64,000 bases of DNA from Streptomyces showdoensis (GTDB lineage Bacteria; Actinomycetota; Actinomycetes; Streptomycetales; Streptomycetaceae): contig NZ_BAAAXG010000026.1 in assembly GCF_039535475.1 (NCBI RefSeq), positions 1,860,001 through 1,924,000 on the forward strand. The letters run 5' to 3'. The notes under the pieces were generated by a model. It made no database searches and was not told the DNA's origin. It was given only the letters and a program-made list of their open reading frames with translations. Positions 1 through 9,883 of the stretch are shown piece after piece. The first letter of the stretch is position 1. Every line of letters starts with the position of its first letter. The translations under genes and the position numbers were made by a program.

Positions 1-698
1 TGGCCCTCGACGAGGAGCTTGGCGATGGAGTGCTGGACGCCGCTGATGCCGTCCCTGCGCTGGGCGCCCGGGACCTGCTCGCCGAAGGGGGTGGCGCGGG
101 CCCAGGACTGCTCGAAGACGGTCGCCAGGTACTCCACGAGGCCGGGGTGGCGCAGTTCCAGGGCGACCTGGCGGTCCTGGCGGGCCGGGATGAGGGCGAC
201 GGAGCGGTCGATGATGATGAGCCGCTCGATGCTCTCCTCCAGGGTGCGGACCTGGAGCCGGTCCATGCCGGCCCGTTCGAGGTAGACCTGCATGCCGGGG
301 CTGTGGCGGACGGTGTGCTGGTAGAGGGTGCGCACCCGCACGCCGCGGTCGAGGAGCGGCTGGACGCGGTTGAGCGCGGTGCTGAGGGTGTGTTCGCTGC
401 GTCCGCCGCCGGGCTGGACGGTGAGGAGCTCCTGGGAGCACTCGGCGGTGGCCCGGCCGAGGACGGCGTCGATGCGGTGGATGCCTTCGAGCACGGTGAT
501 GGCGTGGGTGGTCGAGGGGTCCTGGGCGCTGATCGCCATGAACGGCTCGAACGTGCTGGACAGGCCCATGGCCATGGCCCGGCGGTCCTGGATCTCGCGC
601 TCCAGGGGCTGGACGAGCCGGGCGAGCGCCGCGGAGGGGGGGACGGGTCGCAGCCAGGACGGATCGTCCGGATCCGGATGCAACAGGTCGAGATCCAT
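1..698 (-). CDS. LuxR-type transcriptional regulator, C-terminus cut by window edge
   Basis: The reverse strand is open from a start at 698 to the window edge. It encodes about 232 residues beginning MDLDLLHPDPDD. The residues resemble the N-terminal sensor part of Streptomyces LuxR-family regulators with a TrmB/phospholipase-D-like fold: an N-terminal helical stretch, a VLEGIHRIDAVLGRA segment, an LLDRGVRVRTLYQHT strand-helix and an RLIIIDRSVALIPA strand. The LuxR/GerE helix-turn-helix expected at the C-terminus lies beyond position 1, so the family call rests on the sensor part only. The frame stays open upstream of 698 and no clear ribosome site precedes ATG 698, so a slightly longer protein from a TTG or GTG is possible. 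It is transcribed away from the DPVWD peptide gene across about 260 bases, the usual arrangement for a local regulator. Control of that gene is inferred. Confidence 0.7.
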   Translation of the reverse strand, partial: MDLDLLHPDPDDPSWLRPVPPSAALARLVQPLEREIQDRRAMAMGLSSTFEPFMAISAQDPSTTHAITVLEGIHRIDAVLGRATAECSQELLTVQPGGGRSEHTLSTALNRVQPLLDRGVRVRTLYQHTVRHSPGMQVYLERAGMDRLQVRTLEESIERLIIIDRSVALIPARQDRQVALELRHPGLVEYLATVFEQSWARATPFGEQVPGAQRRDGISGVQHSIAKLLVEG

Positions 699-960
699 GA
701 GGCAGGGTGCGGCTTCTGCCTCACTCCTGGTTATTCGTCCGATCCGCAACGCACTTGCGTACAAGTCCGTTCCGGCTGCACAGAGGTCGACATGCCCGTG
801 AGGATGTGTCGGGTCTGTCGGTTTCTGCGGCATATGCACACCCCCCAGGATCCTGTATTTCAGGAACATGATGCATTGCCCCAGTGGTGCCAGCGCAAAG
901 ACTGAGCCATCGTCTTGTACGCGGGGGAGAGGAAACCATCAAGTGAGGTCGAAGCCGCTC

Positions 961-1164
961 ATGTCCACGAAACTGCTTCGCTCGATACTTGCTTCCGTCT
1001 TCATTGGGGCGGCGGCAGTAGGAGCGCTGGCCGTCAGCGACCCGGTGTGGGACAGCACGCCCGCCAAGGTCGTCGCGGCACCGATCGACCCCGTCTGGGA
1101 CTTCGCCCCGGCCGGCCAGCTCGACCCCGTGTGGGACTCCAGCCCGGCGGACGCGGACGCATGA
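961..1164 (+). CDS. Small exported peptide with three DPVWDxxPA repeats
   Basis: 67 residues, family not recognised. Residues 1-26 look like a signal peptide or membrane anchor: a basic N-terminus (STKLLRS), a hydrophobic core (ILASVFIGAAAVGALAV), then a polar region. The rest is almost entirely three copies of a nine-residue unit: DPVWDSTPA (27-35), DPVWDFAPA (43-51) and DPVWDSSPA (55-63). The repeats use different synonymous codons for Asp-Pro-Val, so the peptide sequence rather than the DNA seems conserved. ATG 961 has only a weak GAGG 12 bases upstream. GTG 943, preceded by GGGGGAGAGG, would add six residues. The stop overlaps the next start (ATGA), so the two are translationally coupled. 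It diverges from a LuxR-type regulator. A multi-core modified-peptide precursor or a secreted signal peptide are both plausible; neither is shown. Confidence 0.72.
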   Translation: MSTKLLRSILASVFIGAAAVGALAVSDPVWDSTPAKVVAAPIDPVWDFAPAGQLDPVWDSSPADADA

Positions 1165-1481
1165 CCGTGCCCCCGGACGACCGGACCTTCCGGCGGGAGA
1201 TGGCTTCGGCCTACCGGTCCGGGTGGCACTTCGTCGATCTCGTCACGGCCATCCCCCACCGTGGCGACTCGCTGATGGTCACCCTCTTCGGAGAACCGAT
1301 CGTCGTGGCCCGGGAGCAGGACGAGGACGTCCGTGCCTACCGGTGCCTGCGTCGGCCCCGAGGCGCCCCGCAGCCCGTCCGCTGTGCCATCCGGTACGGC
1401 ATGATCTTCGTCAACCTCGACCAGCGGGACCACCAGCTGGTCGAACCCGAGACCATCACCGCCACCCCCCGCAGTGCCTGA
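1161..1481 (+). CDS. Small Rieske-like protein with altered cluster ligands
   Basis: 106 residues, coupled to the DPVWD peptide gene by an ATGA overlap. The order of elements resembles the N-terminal Rieske domain of ring-hydroxylating oxygenases: an aromatic SGWHFVDLVT start, then GDSLMVTLFGEPIVVAREQ, then RAY, and finally RYGMIFVNLD, which corresponds to the strand after the second ligand pair. Where family members have CxH and CxxH, this protein has CLR and CAIR: both cysteines are kept and both histidines are arginine, with 12 residues between the cysteines. A standard 2Fe-2S Rieske centre therefore looks unlikely. There is no catalytic mononuclear-iron domain. Family assignment is inference from motif order, not from a search. 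A role in processing, binding or electron transfer for the peptide is suggested only by the overlap. Confidence 0.65.
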   Translation: MTVPPDDRTFRREMASAYRSGWHFVDLVTAIPHRGDSLMVTLFGEPIVVAREQDEDVRAYRCLRRPRGAPQPVRCAIRYGMIFVNLDQRDHQLVEPETITATPRSA

Positions 1482-1578
1482 GCGATTCCCCCGTCGTTGT
1501 AGATCGCTCAGGTACTTCCCCCACACAGCGGCGCCATCGCGGACCTGAAACGCGATGGCGCCGTTGTGCATCTCCGGC

Positions 1579-1650
1579 CGGGTGCCGGGTGCCGGGTGCC
1601 GGGTGCCGGGTGCCGGGTGCCGGGTGCCGGGTGTGCCGGGTGCCGGGCGC
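1579..1650. repeat. 7-bp tandem repeat (CGGGTGC)
   Basis: Seven exact copies of CGGGTGC run from 1579 to 1627, followed by CGGGTGT, a two-base slip and two further copies (the last CGGGCGC). It lies between the 3' ends of the Rieske-like gene and the convergent F420/PPOX gene. It is low-complexity DNA with no gene signal of its own. Confidence 0.9.
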
Positions 1651-1673
1651 GCCTCGCCCGCCCCGGCCGCGCC

Positions 1674-2078
1674 TCAGGCCCGGCCCATCGCGCGGGTCAG
1701 CGCGATCTCGATGACGACCCGGTCCGGGTTCGGGGCCGGGACCCGGCCGTAGCGCTCCGCGTAGCGGTCCACCGCGTCCGCGACCACGTCCGCCTCGGTG
1801 CGGATCACGGCGACGCCCTCCAGGGTGGCCCAGCGCCCCTTGTCGACCTGGCAGACCGCCACCTTCGCGCCCTCCGGGCCCGCCGCCAGGACGTTCGCGA
1901 CCTTGCGGCTGTGCTTGTTGGTGATCACCCGCGCCAGCCCGTTCTCCGGGTCGTACGTGACGCCCACCGCCACCACGTGCGGGGTGCCGTTCGGCCGGGG
2001 GGTGGTCAGGGTGCACATGTGGTACTCGCGCCAGAAGCTGAGATACGAGTCGCCGGGGTTCCTCGGGTCAGTCGCCAT
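1674..2078 (-). CDS. PPOX-class F420-dependent oxidoreductase
   Basis: 134 residues, a usual length for the split-barrel flavin/deazaflavin reductases (pyridoxamine-phosphate-oxidase-like fold, TIGR03618 type). Visible features are WREYHMCTLTTPRPNGTPHV at the N-terminus, with the first barrel strands that bind the cofactor phosphate, then VITNKHSRKVANV, and then the WATLEGVAVIRTEADV strand typical of the family. Streptomyces use coenzyme F420, so an F420H2-dependent reductase is the default reading, but the natural substrate cannot be told. The ATG at 2078 opens the longest family-like frame. It is divergent from clpB and shares the intergenic region with the HspR-type operator. Confidence 0.85.
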   Translation of the reverse strand: MATDPRNPGDSYLSFWREYHMCTLTTPRPNGTPHVVAVGVTYDPENGLARVITNKHSRKVANVLAAGPEGAKVAVCQVDKGRWATLEGVAVIRTEADVVADAVDRYAERYGRVPAPNPDRVVIEIALTRAMGRA

Positions 2079-2115
2079 GCCCGGAAACTACCTCCGCGGA
2101 GACCCTTGCCGATAC

Positions 2116-2136
2116 CTTGAGCGGAATAGGCTCAAC
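2116..2136. promoter_or_regulatory. HAIR-like operator (HspR site) overlapping the clpB -35
   Basis: CTTGAGC-N7-GCTCAAC is an inverted repeat matching the HspR operator consensus CTTGAGT-N7-ACTCAAG in 11 of 14 positions, with the exact seven-base spacer. TTGAGC inside the left arm can serve as the -35 of the clpB promoter, with a TATGTT-like -10 about 20 bases on, so bound HspR would occlude polymerase. In Streptomyces HspR represses dnaK and clpB until heat shock. Confidence 0.8.
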
Positions 2137-2205
2137 TTTGTGTATGTTGGATGAGGCAACACCGTCAGGCAAGGAACACAGAGCTCGCAGGAGGAGACAC
2201 CGCAC

Positions 2206-4794
2206 GTGGACGCCGAACTGACCAACAGGAGCCGGGACGCGCTGAACGCGGCGAGCAGCCGCGCCGTGTCCCAGGGGCACGCCGACCTCACCCCCGCACA
2301 TGTGCTGCTGGCCCTGCTGGCAGGCACGGACAACGAGAACCTCACGGACCTGCTCGCCGCGGTCGAGGCCGACCAGGCCGCCGTGCGCTCCGGCGCGGAG
2401 CGGCTGCTCGCCGCCCTGCCCAGCGTCACCGGGTCCACGGTCGCGCCCCCGCAGCCCAGCCGCGAGCTCCTCGCGGTGATCGCCGACGCCGCCGAGCGCG
2501 CGAAGAAGCTGGGCGACGACTTCGTCTCCACCGAGCACCTGCTCATCGGCGTCGCCGCCAAGGGCGGCCGGGCCGGCGAGGTCCTCGACGGGCAGGGCGC
2601 CACCGCCGCCCGGCTCCAGGACGCCTTCGAGAAGAGCCGGGGCGCCCGCCGGGTGACCACCGCCGACCCGGAGGGCTCGTACAAGGCCCTGGAGAAGTTC
2701 GGCACCGACTTCACCGCCGCCGCCCGCGAGGGGAGGCTGGACCCGGTCATCGGCCGCGACCACGAGATCCGGCGCGTGGTGCAGGTCCTCTCCCGCCGCA
2801 CCAAGAACAACCCCGTCCTCATCGGCGAGCCCGGCGTCGGCAAGACCGCCGTCGTCGAGGGCCTGGCCCAGCGGATCGTGAAGGGCGACGTGCCCGAGTC
2901 GCTGCGCGGCAAGCGGCTGGTCTCGCTCGACCTCGGCGCGATGGTCGCCGGCGCGAAGTACCGCGGCGAGTTCGAGGAGCGGCTGAAGACCGTCCTCTCC
3001 GAGATCAAGGAGAGCGACGGCCAGATCATCACCTTCATCGACGAGCTGCACACCGTCGTCGGCGCGGGCGCCGGCGGCGACTCCGCCATGGACGCCGGCA
3101 ACATGCTGAAGCCGATGCTGGCCCGCGGCGAACTGCGCATGGTCGGCGCCACCACCCTCGACGAGTACCGCGAGCGGATCGAGAAGGACCCCGCCCTGGA
3201 GCGCCGCTTCCAGCAGGTCCTGGTCGCCGAGCCGAGCGTCGAGGACACCGTCGCCATCCTGCGCGGCCTCAAGGGACGCTACGAGGCCCACCACAAGGTG
3301 CAGATCAACGACTCCGCGCTGGTGGCCGCCGCGACCCTCTCCGACCGGTACATCACCTCCCGCTTCCTGCCCGACAAGGCCATCGACCTCGTCGACGAGG
3401 CCGCCAGCCGGCTCCGCATGGAGATCGACTCCTCGCCCGTCGAGATCGACGAGCTCCAGCGCTCCGTCGACCGGCTCCGGATGGAGGAGCTCGCCCTCTC
3501 CAAGGAGACCGACGAGGCCAGCCTCCAGCGCCTGGAGAAGCTGCGCCGCGACCTCGCCGACCGCGAGGAGGAGCTGCGCGGGCTCACCGCCCGCTGGGAG
3601 AAGGAGAAGCAGTCCCTCAACCGCGTCGGCGAGCTGAAGGAGCGGCTCGACGAGCTCCGCGGCCTGGCCGAGCGCGCCCAGCGCGACGGCGACTTCGACT
3701 CCGCCTCCAAGCTGCTCTACGGGGAGATCCCGACCCTGGAGCGCGAGCTGGCCGAGGCCACCGAGGCCGAGCGCGAGGCCGCCAAGGACACCATGGTCAA
3801 GGAGGAGGTCGGCCCCGACGACATCGCCGACGTCGTCGGCGCCTGGACCGGCATCCCGGCCGGCCGCCTGCTGGAGGGCGAGACGCAGAAGCTGCTGCGC
3901 ATGGAGGACGAGCTCGGCCGCCGCCTGATCGGCCAGAGCGAGGCCGTCCGGGCCGTCTCCGACGCCGTGCGCCGCACCCGGGCCGGCATCGCCGACCCCG
4001 ACCGGCCCACCGGCTCCTTCCTCTTCCTCGGCCCCACCGGCGTCGGCAAGACCGAGCTGGCGAAGGCCCTCGCCGACTTCCTCTTCGACGACGAGCGGGC
4101 CATGGTCCGCATCGACATGTCGGAGTACGGCGAGAAGCACTCCGTCGCCCGCCTCGTCGGCGCGCCCCCCGGCTACGTCGGCTACGAGGAGGGCGGCCAG
4201 CTCACCGAGGCCGTCCGCCGCCGCCCGTACAGCGTGGTGCTCCTGGACGAGGTGGAGAAGGCCCACCCGGAGGTCTTCGACGTCCTGCTCCAGGTCCTCG
4301 ACGACGGGCGCCTCACCGACGGCCAGGGCCGCACGGTCGACTTCCGCAACACGATCCTGATCCTCACCTCCAACCTGGGCAGCCAGTACCTGGTCGACCA
4401 GGGGACCCCCGAGGACGAGAAGCGGCAGCGGGTCCTGGACGTGGTGCGGGCCAGCTTCAAGCCCGAGTTCCTGAACCGGCTCGACGAGATCGTCGTCTTC
4501 TCCGCCCTGGACCAGGACGAGCTGGGCCGCATCGCGCGGCTCCAGATCGACCGCCTGGCCCGCCGCCTCGCCGACCGCCGGCTCACCCTGGAGGTCACCC
4601 CCGAGGCCCTGGCCTGGCTCGCCCAGGAGGGCAACGACCCGGCCTACGGCGCCCGCCCGCTGCGCCGCCTGATCCAGACCGCGATCGGCGACCGGCTCGC
4701 CCGGGAGATCCTGTCCGGCGAGGTCCGCGACGGGGACACGGTCCGGGTGGACCGCTTCGAGGACGGTCTGATCGTGGGGCGGGCCTCGGTCTGA
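2206..4794 (+). CDS. clpB: ATP-dependent disaggregating chaperone ClpB
   Basis: 862 residues, full length. It extracts and refolds aggregated proteins with DnaK in the cytoplasm. Residues 1-140 form the paired Clp-N repeat domain (ending in [12 protein letters not shown]). The first AAA+ module has Walker A GEPGVGKT (about 207) and Walker B IITFIDE. A long charged coiled-coil M-domain (about 405-525: [30 protein letters not shown]) separates it from the second module with GPTGVGKT (about 608), [12 protein letters not shown] and the sensor-2 motif [11 protein letters not shown]. The M-domain distinguishes ClpB from ClpA and ClpC, and there is no ClpP-binding IGF loop that I can see. GTG 2206 has AGGAGGAG nine bases upstream. 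An HspR-type inverted repeat overlaps the promoter, so heat-shock induction is expected. Confidence 0.97.
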   Translation: MDAELTNRSRDALNAASSRAVSQGHADLTPAHVLLALLAGTDNENLTDLLAAVEADQAAVRSGAERLLAALPSVTGSTVAPPQPSRELLAVIADAAERAKKLGDDFVSTEHLLIGVAAKGGRAGEVLDGQGATAARLQDAFEKSRGARRVTTADPEGSYKALEKFGTDFTAAAREGRLDPVIGRDHEIRRVVQVLSRRTKNNPVLIGEPGVGKTAVVEGLAQRIVKGDVPESLRGKRLVSLDLGAMVAGAKYRGEFEERLKTVLSEIKESDGQIITFIDELHTVVGAGAGGDSAMDAGNMLKPMLARGELRMVGATTLDEYRERIEKDPALERRFQQVLVAEPSVEDTVAILRGLKGRYEAHHKVQINDSALVAAATLSDRYITSRFLPDKAIDLVDEAASRLRMEIDSSPVEIDELQRSVDRLRMEELALSKETDEASLQRLEKLRRDLADREEELRGLTARWEKEKQSLNRVGELKERLDELRGLAERAQRDGDFDSASKLLYGEIPTLERELAEATEAEREAAKDTMVKEEVGPDDIADVVGAWTGIPAGRLLEGETQKLLRMEDELGRRLIGQSEAVRAVSDAVRRTRAGIADPDRPTGSFLFLGPTGVGKTELAKALADFLFDDERAMVRIDMSEYGEKHSVARLVGAPPGYVGYEEGGQLTEAVRRRPYSVVLLDEVEKAHPEVFDVLLQVLDDGRLTDGQGRTVDFRNTILILTSNLGSQYLVDQGTPEDEKRQRVLDVVRASFKPEFLNRLDEIVVFSALDQDELGRIARLQIDRLARRLADRRLTLEVTPEALAWLAQEGNDPAYGARPLRRLIQTAIGDRLAREILSGEVRDGDTVRVDRFEDGLIVGRASV

Positions 4795-4917
4795 GCGGCC
4801 CCTCGGGGGCGGCCCCCGCGGCGCGGATCAGCTTGCAGCGGATACGCGCCGTGGGGGCTTGCCACGCCCCGCCCGGCATGAGGGAGGATGGCCACATCCG
4901 TACGAAGGGAAATCCCG

Positions 4918-5454
4918 GTGAGCATCGACCCGTCCTCGATTCCGAATTTCGGGGGACAGCCCCAGCCTCAGGCCGCAGGACCGGCGGGCCCCGTCGTTCC
5001 CGACCAGGACCTGGTGAAGCAGCTCCTCGACCAGATGGAGCTGAAGTACGTCGTCGACGACGAGGGTGACCTCGCGGCGCCGTGGGAGGAATTCCGCACG
5101 TACTTCATGTTCCGCGGCGAGGACGACCAGCAGGTCTTCTCCGTCCGCACGTTCTACGACCGTCCGCACGCCGCGGACGACCGCGCCAAGGTCCTCGACG
5201 CGATCGACGACTGGAACCGGCGCACCCTGTGGCCCAAGGTCTACACCCACCTGCACGAGGAGGAGGACGGCTCCGCCACCCTCCGTCTCATCGGTGAGGC
5301 CCAGATGCTGATCGGCACCGGCGTGTCGCTGGAGCACTTCGTGTCCTCCACCGTCAGCTGGGTCCGCGCGTCGATCGAGTTCGACAAGTGGGTCGTCGAG
5401 CAGTTCGGTCTGGAGGCCCCGGAGGGCAAGGAGTCCGGCGAGGCCGGCGAGTGA
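4918..5454 (+). CDS. YbjN-domain (type III secretion chaperone-like) protein
   Basis: 178 residues, cytoplasmic, no signal peptide. The body from about residue 38 (DLVKQLLDQMELKYVVDDEG) to 160 matches the YbjN fold seen in many actinobacterial proteins: an amphipathic helix, then strands around YFMFRGEDDQQVFSVRTFYD, then an IDDWNRRTLWPKVYTHL helix and a VSLEHFVSSTVSWVRASIEF helix. The first 25 residues are Pro/Gln/Gly-rich and probably disordered. GTG 4918 is chosen because GAAGGGA sits about seven bases upstream. ATG 4888 has its purine tract touching the start codon and is less likely. Its function is unknown; in related folds the domain binds partner proteins. Confidence 0.85.
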   Translation: MSIDPSSIPNFGGQPQPQAAGPAGPVVPDQDLVKQLLDQMELKYVVDDEGDLAAPWEEFRTYFMFRGEDDQQVFSVRTFYDRPHAADDRAKVLDAIDDWNRRTLWPKVYTHLHEEEDGSATLRLIGEAQMLIGTGVSLEHFVSSTVSWVRASIEFDKWVVEQFGLEAPEGKESGEAGE

Positions 5455-5471
5455 ATCGCCGCTCCTGACTC

Positions 5472-6638
5472 CTACAGGGCCATGCGTGCCAGCGTGAGCA
5501 CGTACACCCCGTAGCCGAACGAGAGCCCGGCCAGGCCCGCGACCACCAGGATCGCGGCGCGTGGCCGGGCTCTCGTCAGTGCCAGGGCCGCCGGCAGCAG
5601 CAGCGGGAAGGCCGGCAGCAGGAAGCGCGGCTTCGACTCGAAGAAGCCCGAACCGCCCACGGTGATCAGCACCAGCACGCCCGTGTAGACCAGCACCGGC
5701 AGCGGCGGGCGCTCCACCAGCGCGAGCAGCGCGAAGAGCAGCACCCCGACGCCCGTGATCACCAGCGCCATCACGAAGCCGAACTCGGTCGGGCCCTTCG
5801 CCACCATGTCCCGTACGAAGCGCAGCGCGCCCCGCCCGAAGTCGAAGCGCGAGGTCCAGCCCTCCTGCACGGCGAAGTAGCCGCCCAGCAGATCGCCCCG
5901 CCGCGCCCCCACCCACAGCACGTACGAGGCCCAGCCCACCGGTGCCAGGGCGGCGCCCGCCCAGGGCCGCCACCCCGCCCGGCCGCGCCGCCGCCACAGC
6001 TCCAGGGCGACGGCCGCGAGGACGGCGCAGGCGACCGCCACCCCGTTCGGCCGGGAGAGCCCGGCGAGCGAGGCGAGGGCGCCGGCCAGCAGCCAGCGGC
6101 GGGTCAGCAGGGCGTACAGGGCCCAGGCGGCGAAGGCGGTCATCAGCGGCTCGGTGTACGCCATGGTCAGCACCACCGCGTGCGGCAGCAACCCCCACAG
6201 GAGCACCAGCACGACGGCCGCCGGCCGCCCCGCGATCCGCTCGGTGACCAGGTAGATCCCCCAGGCCGCCGCCCCGGCCGCCAGCCAGGACAGCAGCAGC
6301 CCCGCCGTCCCGTACGCGACCGGCAGCACGCTCGCCACGGCCCGCACGAGTCCCGGGTAGAGCGGGAAGAAGGCCAGGTCCGACTGGGCGCCCCCGTCCG
6401 GCCAGAACAGGGTGCGCCCGTAGCCGTGCGCGGCGATCCGGGTGTACCAGTCCGAGTCCCAGGACTTGGCGAGCAGCGCCCGCGGCGACCGCCCCACGTG
6501 CCAGGCCCACAGCGCGAGCACCAGTGTCCCGGTGAGCCGGGCGGCCGCGAACAGCCCGAGCGCGGGCGCCGCCCGGTGCAGCGAGGCCCGCCAGCGGGGC
6601 ACCCGCCGGACGGTCGGCACCGGGACGGCGGCGGACAC
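5472..6638 (-). CDS. Multipass membrane mannosyltransferase (PIG-V-like)
   Basis: 388 residues with roughly ten hydrophobic segments. Shortly after the first membrane span comes WDSDWYTRIAAHGYG, the extracytoplasmic acidic loop typical of polyprenyl-phosphate-sugar-dependent glycosyltransferases (GT-C fold, PIG-V/Mannosyl_trans2 family). It is followed by FFPLYPGLVRAV and by MAYTEPLMTAFAAWALYALL, both typical of the family. Streptomyces relatives are annotated as membrane glycosyl- or mannosyltransferases. The likely donor is a lipid-linked sugar used outside the cell membrane; the acceptor is unknown. It converges with the YbjN gene, with only 17 bases between the stops. The start at 6638 is a GTG. 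Confidence 0.8.
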   Translation of the reverse strand: MSAAVPVPTVRRVPRWRASLHRAAPALGLFAAARLTGTLVLALWAWHVGRSPRALLAKSWDSDWYTRIAAHGYGRTLFWPDGGAQSDLAFFPLYPGLVRAVASVLPVAYGTAGLLLSWLAAGAAAWGIYLVTERIAGRPAAVVLVLLWGLLPHAVVLTMAYTEPLMTAFAAWALYALLTRRWLLAGALASLAGLSRPNGVAVACAVLAAVALELWRRRGRAGWRPWAGAALAPVGWASYVLWVGARRGDLLGGYFAVQEGWTSRFDFGRGALRFVRDMVAKGPTEFGFVMALVITGVGVLLFALLALVERPPLPVLVYTGVLVLITVGGSGFFESKPRFLLPAFPLLLPAALALTRARPRAAILVVAGLAGLSFGYGVYVLTLARMAL

Positions 6639-6753
6639 CGGGCGGTCGAGGGTCTCGGCGGACAGGGGGCACCTCCGTGCGCGCGGGGAATCCGTTCATA
6701 CCCGACAAGTCGGTTTACCGGATCAACGCCGCGGCACGGAGGGGGCGCGCGGG

Positions 6754-8505
6754 TCAGAAGCGGCGGATCACCCGGAGCGTGACGGTGTAGACGTCGCCCT
6801 TCTTCACGATCTTTCCGTTCTCGACGACGTTGGGCCGGCCGTCGAGGATCGACTTGCCGCCGACGTCGCCGAGGGTCGGCCCGTTCGGCGACTTGCGGCT
6901 GGAGACGAAGCGGCGCTTGCCGTACGCGTCCGGGCCGAGGTAGATGCCGACGTGGCCGCCCGGCTCGTCGGTCGTCGTGTCGGTGTCGAAGTAGACCGTG
7001 TCCCCGATGCGCAGCCCGTCGAGCGGCGGGGTCTCGCCGACCGCGCTCTCGGCGATCTTCACGCCGGGGGCGGCGACCGCCAGTTTCGAGGACGTGCGGG
7101 CCAGGCCGCTGCTGCCGGCGTCCGCCGACTCGTGGAGCATCGGCAGGCCCAGGTGGTAGCCGAAGACCATCCGGACGAAGCCCGAGCAGTCGAGGCAGCG
7201 GAAGAACTCGGGCTCCGGGTCGCGCTCCCCGAAGACGGGGAAGGACCAGGGGATCCCCAGGTACTCCTGGAAGTCGGCGCCGACCGTGCGCAGCCCGGTG
7301 GCCGGGTCGGCCTTGCTGTACTCGGACGTGCCGAGCACCTGCCGGCCGTCCCGGGTGACGGCCGGGGCGTAGGGCTGGTACATCGCGCAGTAGGCGAGGG
7401 CGTCGGGCGAGGTGTCCCCGGCCCAGGCGGTGATCCGCTGCTCCAGGGCCGTCGTCCAGGCGCCCGCGAAGGGCTCCGGGAGGACCCGTACCCAGGTGTC
7501 GTGGGTGACGAGCGGCGGGTCGGGCCAGATGGCCGTCTCGATCCGGAACGCGTCGACCCGGGCCCGCAGCGGCACGGTGGCGTTCTTGTGGGCGAGCCCC
7601 CGGACGCCGACCGCGCCGACCGGGAAGGAGGCGTCGGTGACGGTGTGCGTCCAGGCGGCCGGCTCGGTCGCGTCCTTCCAGGCCCGGGCCCGGATCAGGT
7701 CGCCGGTCCGCTCGACCCGGACCCACCACTGCTCGCCGGCGGCGTAGCCGGTGCCGACCGTGACGGCCGCGCCGAGCGTGGACGCCTGGTCCGCCAGCTC
7801 CTTCTCCAGCACGAGCTGGACCTCTCCCGCGGGGGTGAGGACCAGCCGGGCCCGGTAGTGGTTGTTCACGTCCTCGGCGCCGAAGACCAGGCCGAGCGAG
7901 ACGTTGGCGCCCACCGGCCGCTTGTCGAAGGAGAACCGGGCGCGGACGTTCACATCGCCGATGGCGTAGTCGGGGAGCAGCGAGAACCGGCTGCTGTCGG
8001 CGGCGGTGAACGTGATGACGGCCTGGCCGCCCTCCACCGTGTAGTCGGCGTCGGCGCCGTTGATGTGCGACCAGCCGCCGCCGCCCGGCGACATGCCCCA
8101 GCCGCCCTTGGGCGGGACCCGGCCGAAGTCGTCCAGGACCGGCTGCTTCTGCTCGGTGAACCAGCGCTTCGGCCCGCGCACCGTCACCGTCCGCGCTCCG
8201 GTGGTGAGCGTGGCGAGCACGCCCGCGCCGTCGCTGACCTCCAGGCCGCCGGCGATCGCGCGGGTGGTCAGCGGCCCCGCCGGGTGCGGGGCGAAGTGCC
8301 AGGCGTCGGTCGGATCGGTGTGCAGCGGGCGCCGGGGGTCGGGCAGGCCGGGCAGCGGCGACGGCACCAGCGGCGGGTCGGCCGTGGGGACCGGGGCGGC
8401 GGCCGCCGGGGCCGTCGCGGCGAGCGGCAGCGCGCCGCCCGCCGCGACCCCGGCGAAGGCGAGCAGCGTCGCCCTGCGGCTGGGTGAGGACTTCGGTGTG
8501 GACAT
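6754..8505 (-). CDS. Tat-exported NlpC/P60-family cell-wall hydrolase-like protein
   Basis: 583 residues. The N-terminus has a twin-arginine signal (SPSRRATLLAFAGVAAGG, then ALPLAATAPAAAAPVP with an AxA-like cleavage region near residue 37). Residues about 50-310 form a beta-rich region resembling a concanavalin/laminin-like sugar-binding sandwich (NVRARFSFDKRPVGANVSLG; VNNHYRARLVL). The C-terminal third carries the NlpC/P60 core: CLDCSGFVRMVFGY with the candidate nucleophile in DCSG, and GGHVGIYLG with the candidate histidine. NlpC/P60 enzymes cut peptidoglycan stem peptides. A secreted enzyme with an added binding sandwich could act on wall polymers outside the cell; the substrate is not determinable. 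Confidence 0.82.
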   Translation of the reverse strand: MSTPKSSPSRRATLLAFAGVAAGGALPLAATAPAAAAPVPTADPPLVPSPLPGLPDPRRPLHTDPTDAWHFAPHPAGPLTTRAIAGGLEVSDGAGVLATLTTGARTVTVRGPKRWFTEQKQPVLDDFGRVPPKGGWGMSPGGGGWSHINGADADYTVEGGQAVITFTAADSSRFSLLPDYAIGDVNVRARFSFDKRPVGANVSLGLVFGAEDVNNHYRARLVLTPAGEVQLVLEKELADQASTLGAAVTVGTGYAAGEQWWVRVERTGDLIRARAWKDATEPAAWTHTVTDASFPVGAVGVRGLAHKNATVPLRARVDAFRIETAIWPDPPLVTHDTWVRVLPEPFAGAWTTALEQRITAWAGDTSPDALAYCAMYQPYAPAVTRDGRQVLGTSEYSKADPATGLRTVGADFQEYLGIPWSFPVFGERDPEPEFFRCLDCSGFVRMVFGYHLGLPMLHESADAGSSGLARTSSKLAVAAPGVKIAESAVGETPPLDGLRIGDTVYFDTDTTTDEPGGHVGIYLGPDAYGKRRFVSSRKSPNGPTLGDVGGKSILDGRPNVVENGKIVKKGDVYTVTLRVIRRF

Positions 8506-8588
8506 GTGCGGGTACCCCCCATGGTCATGGCGCCGTGATCGTTCGCGATCAGGGCGAGGGGGACCCTACCCGCGCACCGGGACCGTCC

Positions 8589-9758
<1,170 letters not shown>

Positions 9759-9883
9759 GCCCGTCATCCTCGGGTGAAGCTCTGGACTTGCTCAAGTGTG
9801 CTTTGGGCGCGGTTCGGGCCGGGAATCCCCCTCGCACGCCGGGAAACGGCGCACGACAACGGCACACCAGTACGGGGGACGAC

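Noticed and set aside
721..942. 73-residue frame on the minus strand between the LuxR gene and the peptide gene
   Set aside because: No ribosome site, lies in the probable divergent promoter region and has mixed codon use unlike genes here.
2068..5069. Very long open frames opposite and beside clpB
   Set aside because: They are third-position GC shadows of clpB with Arg/Pro/Ala-rich or acidic low-complexity products and no family features.
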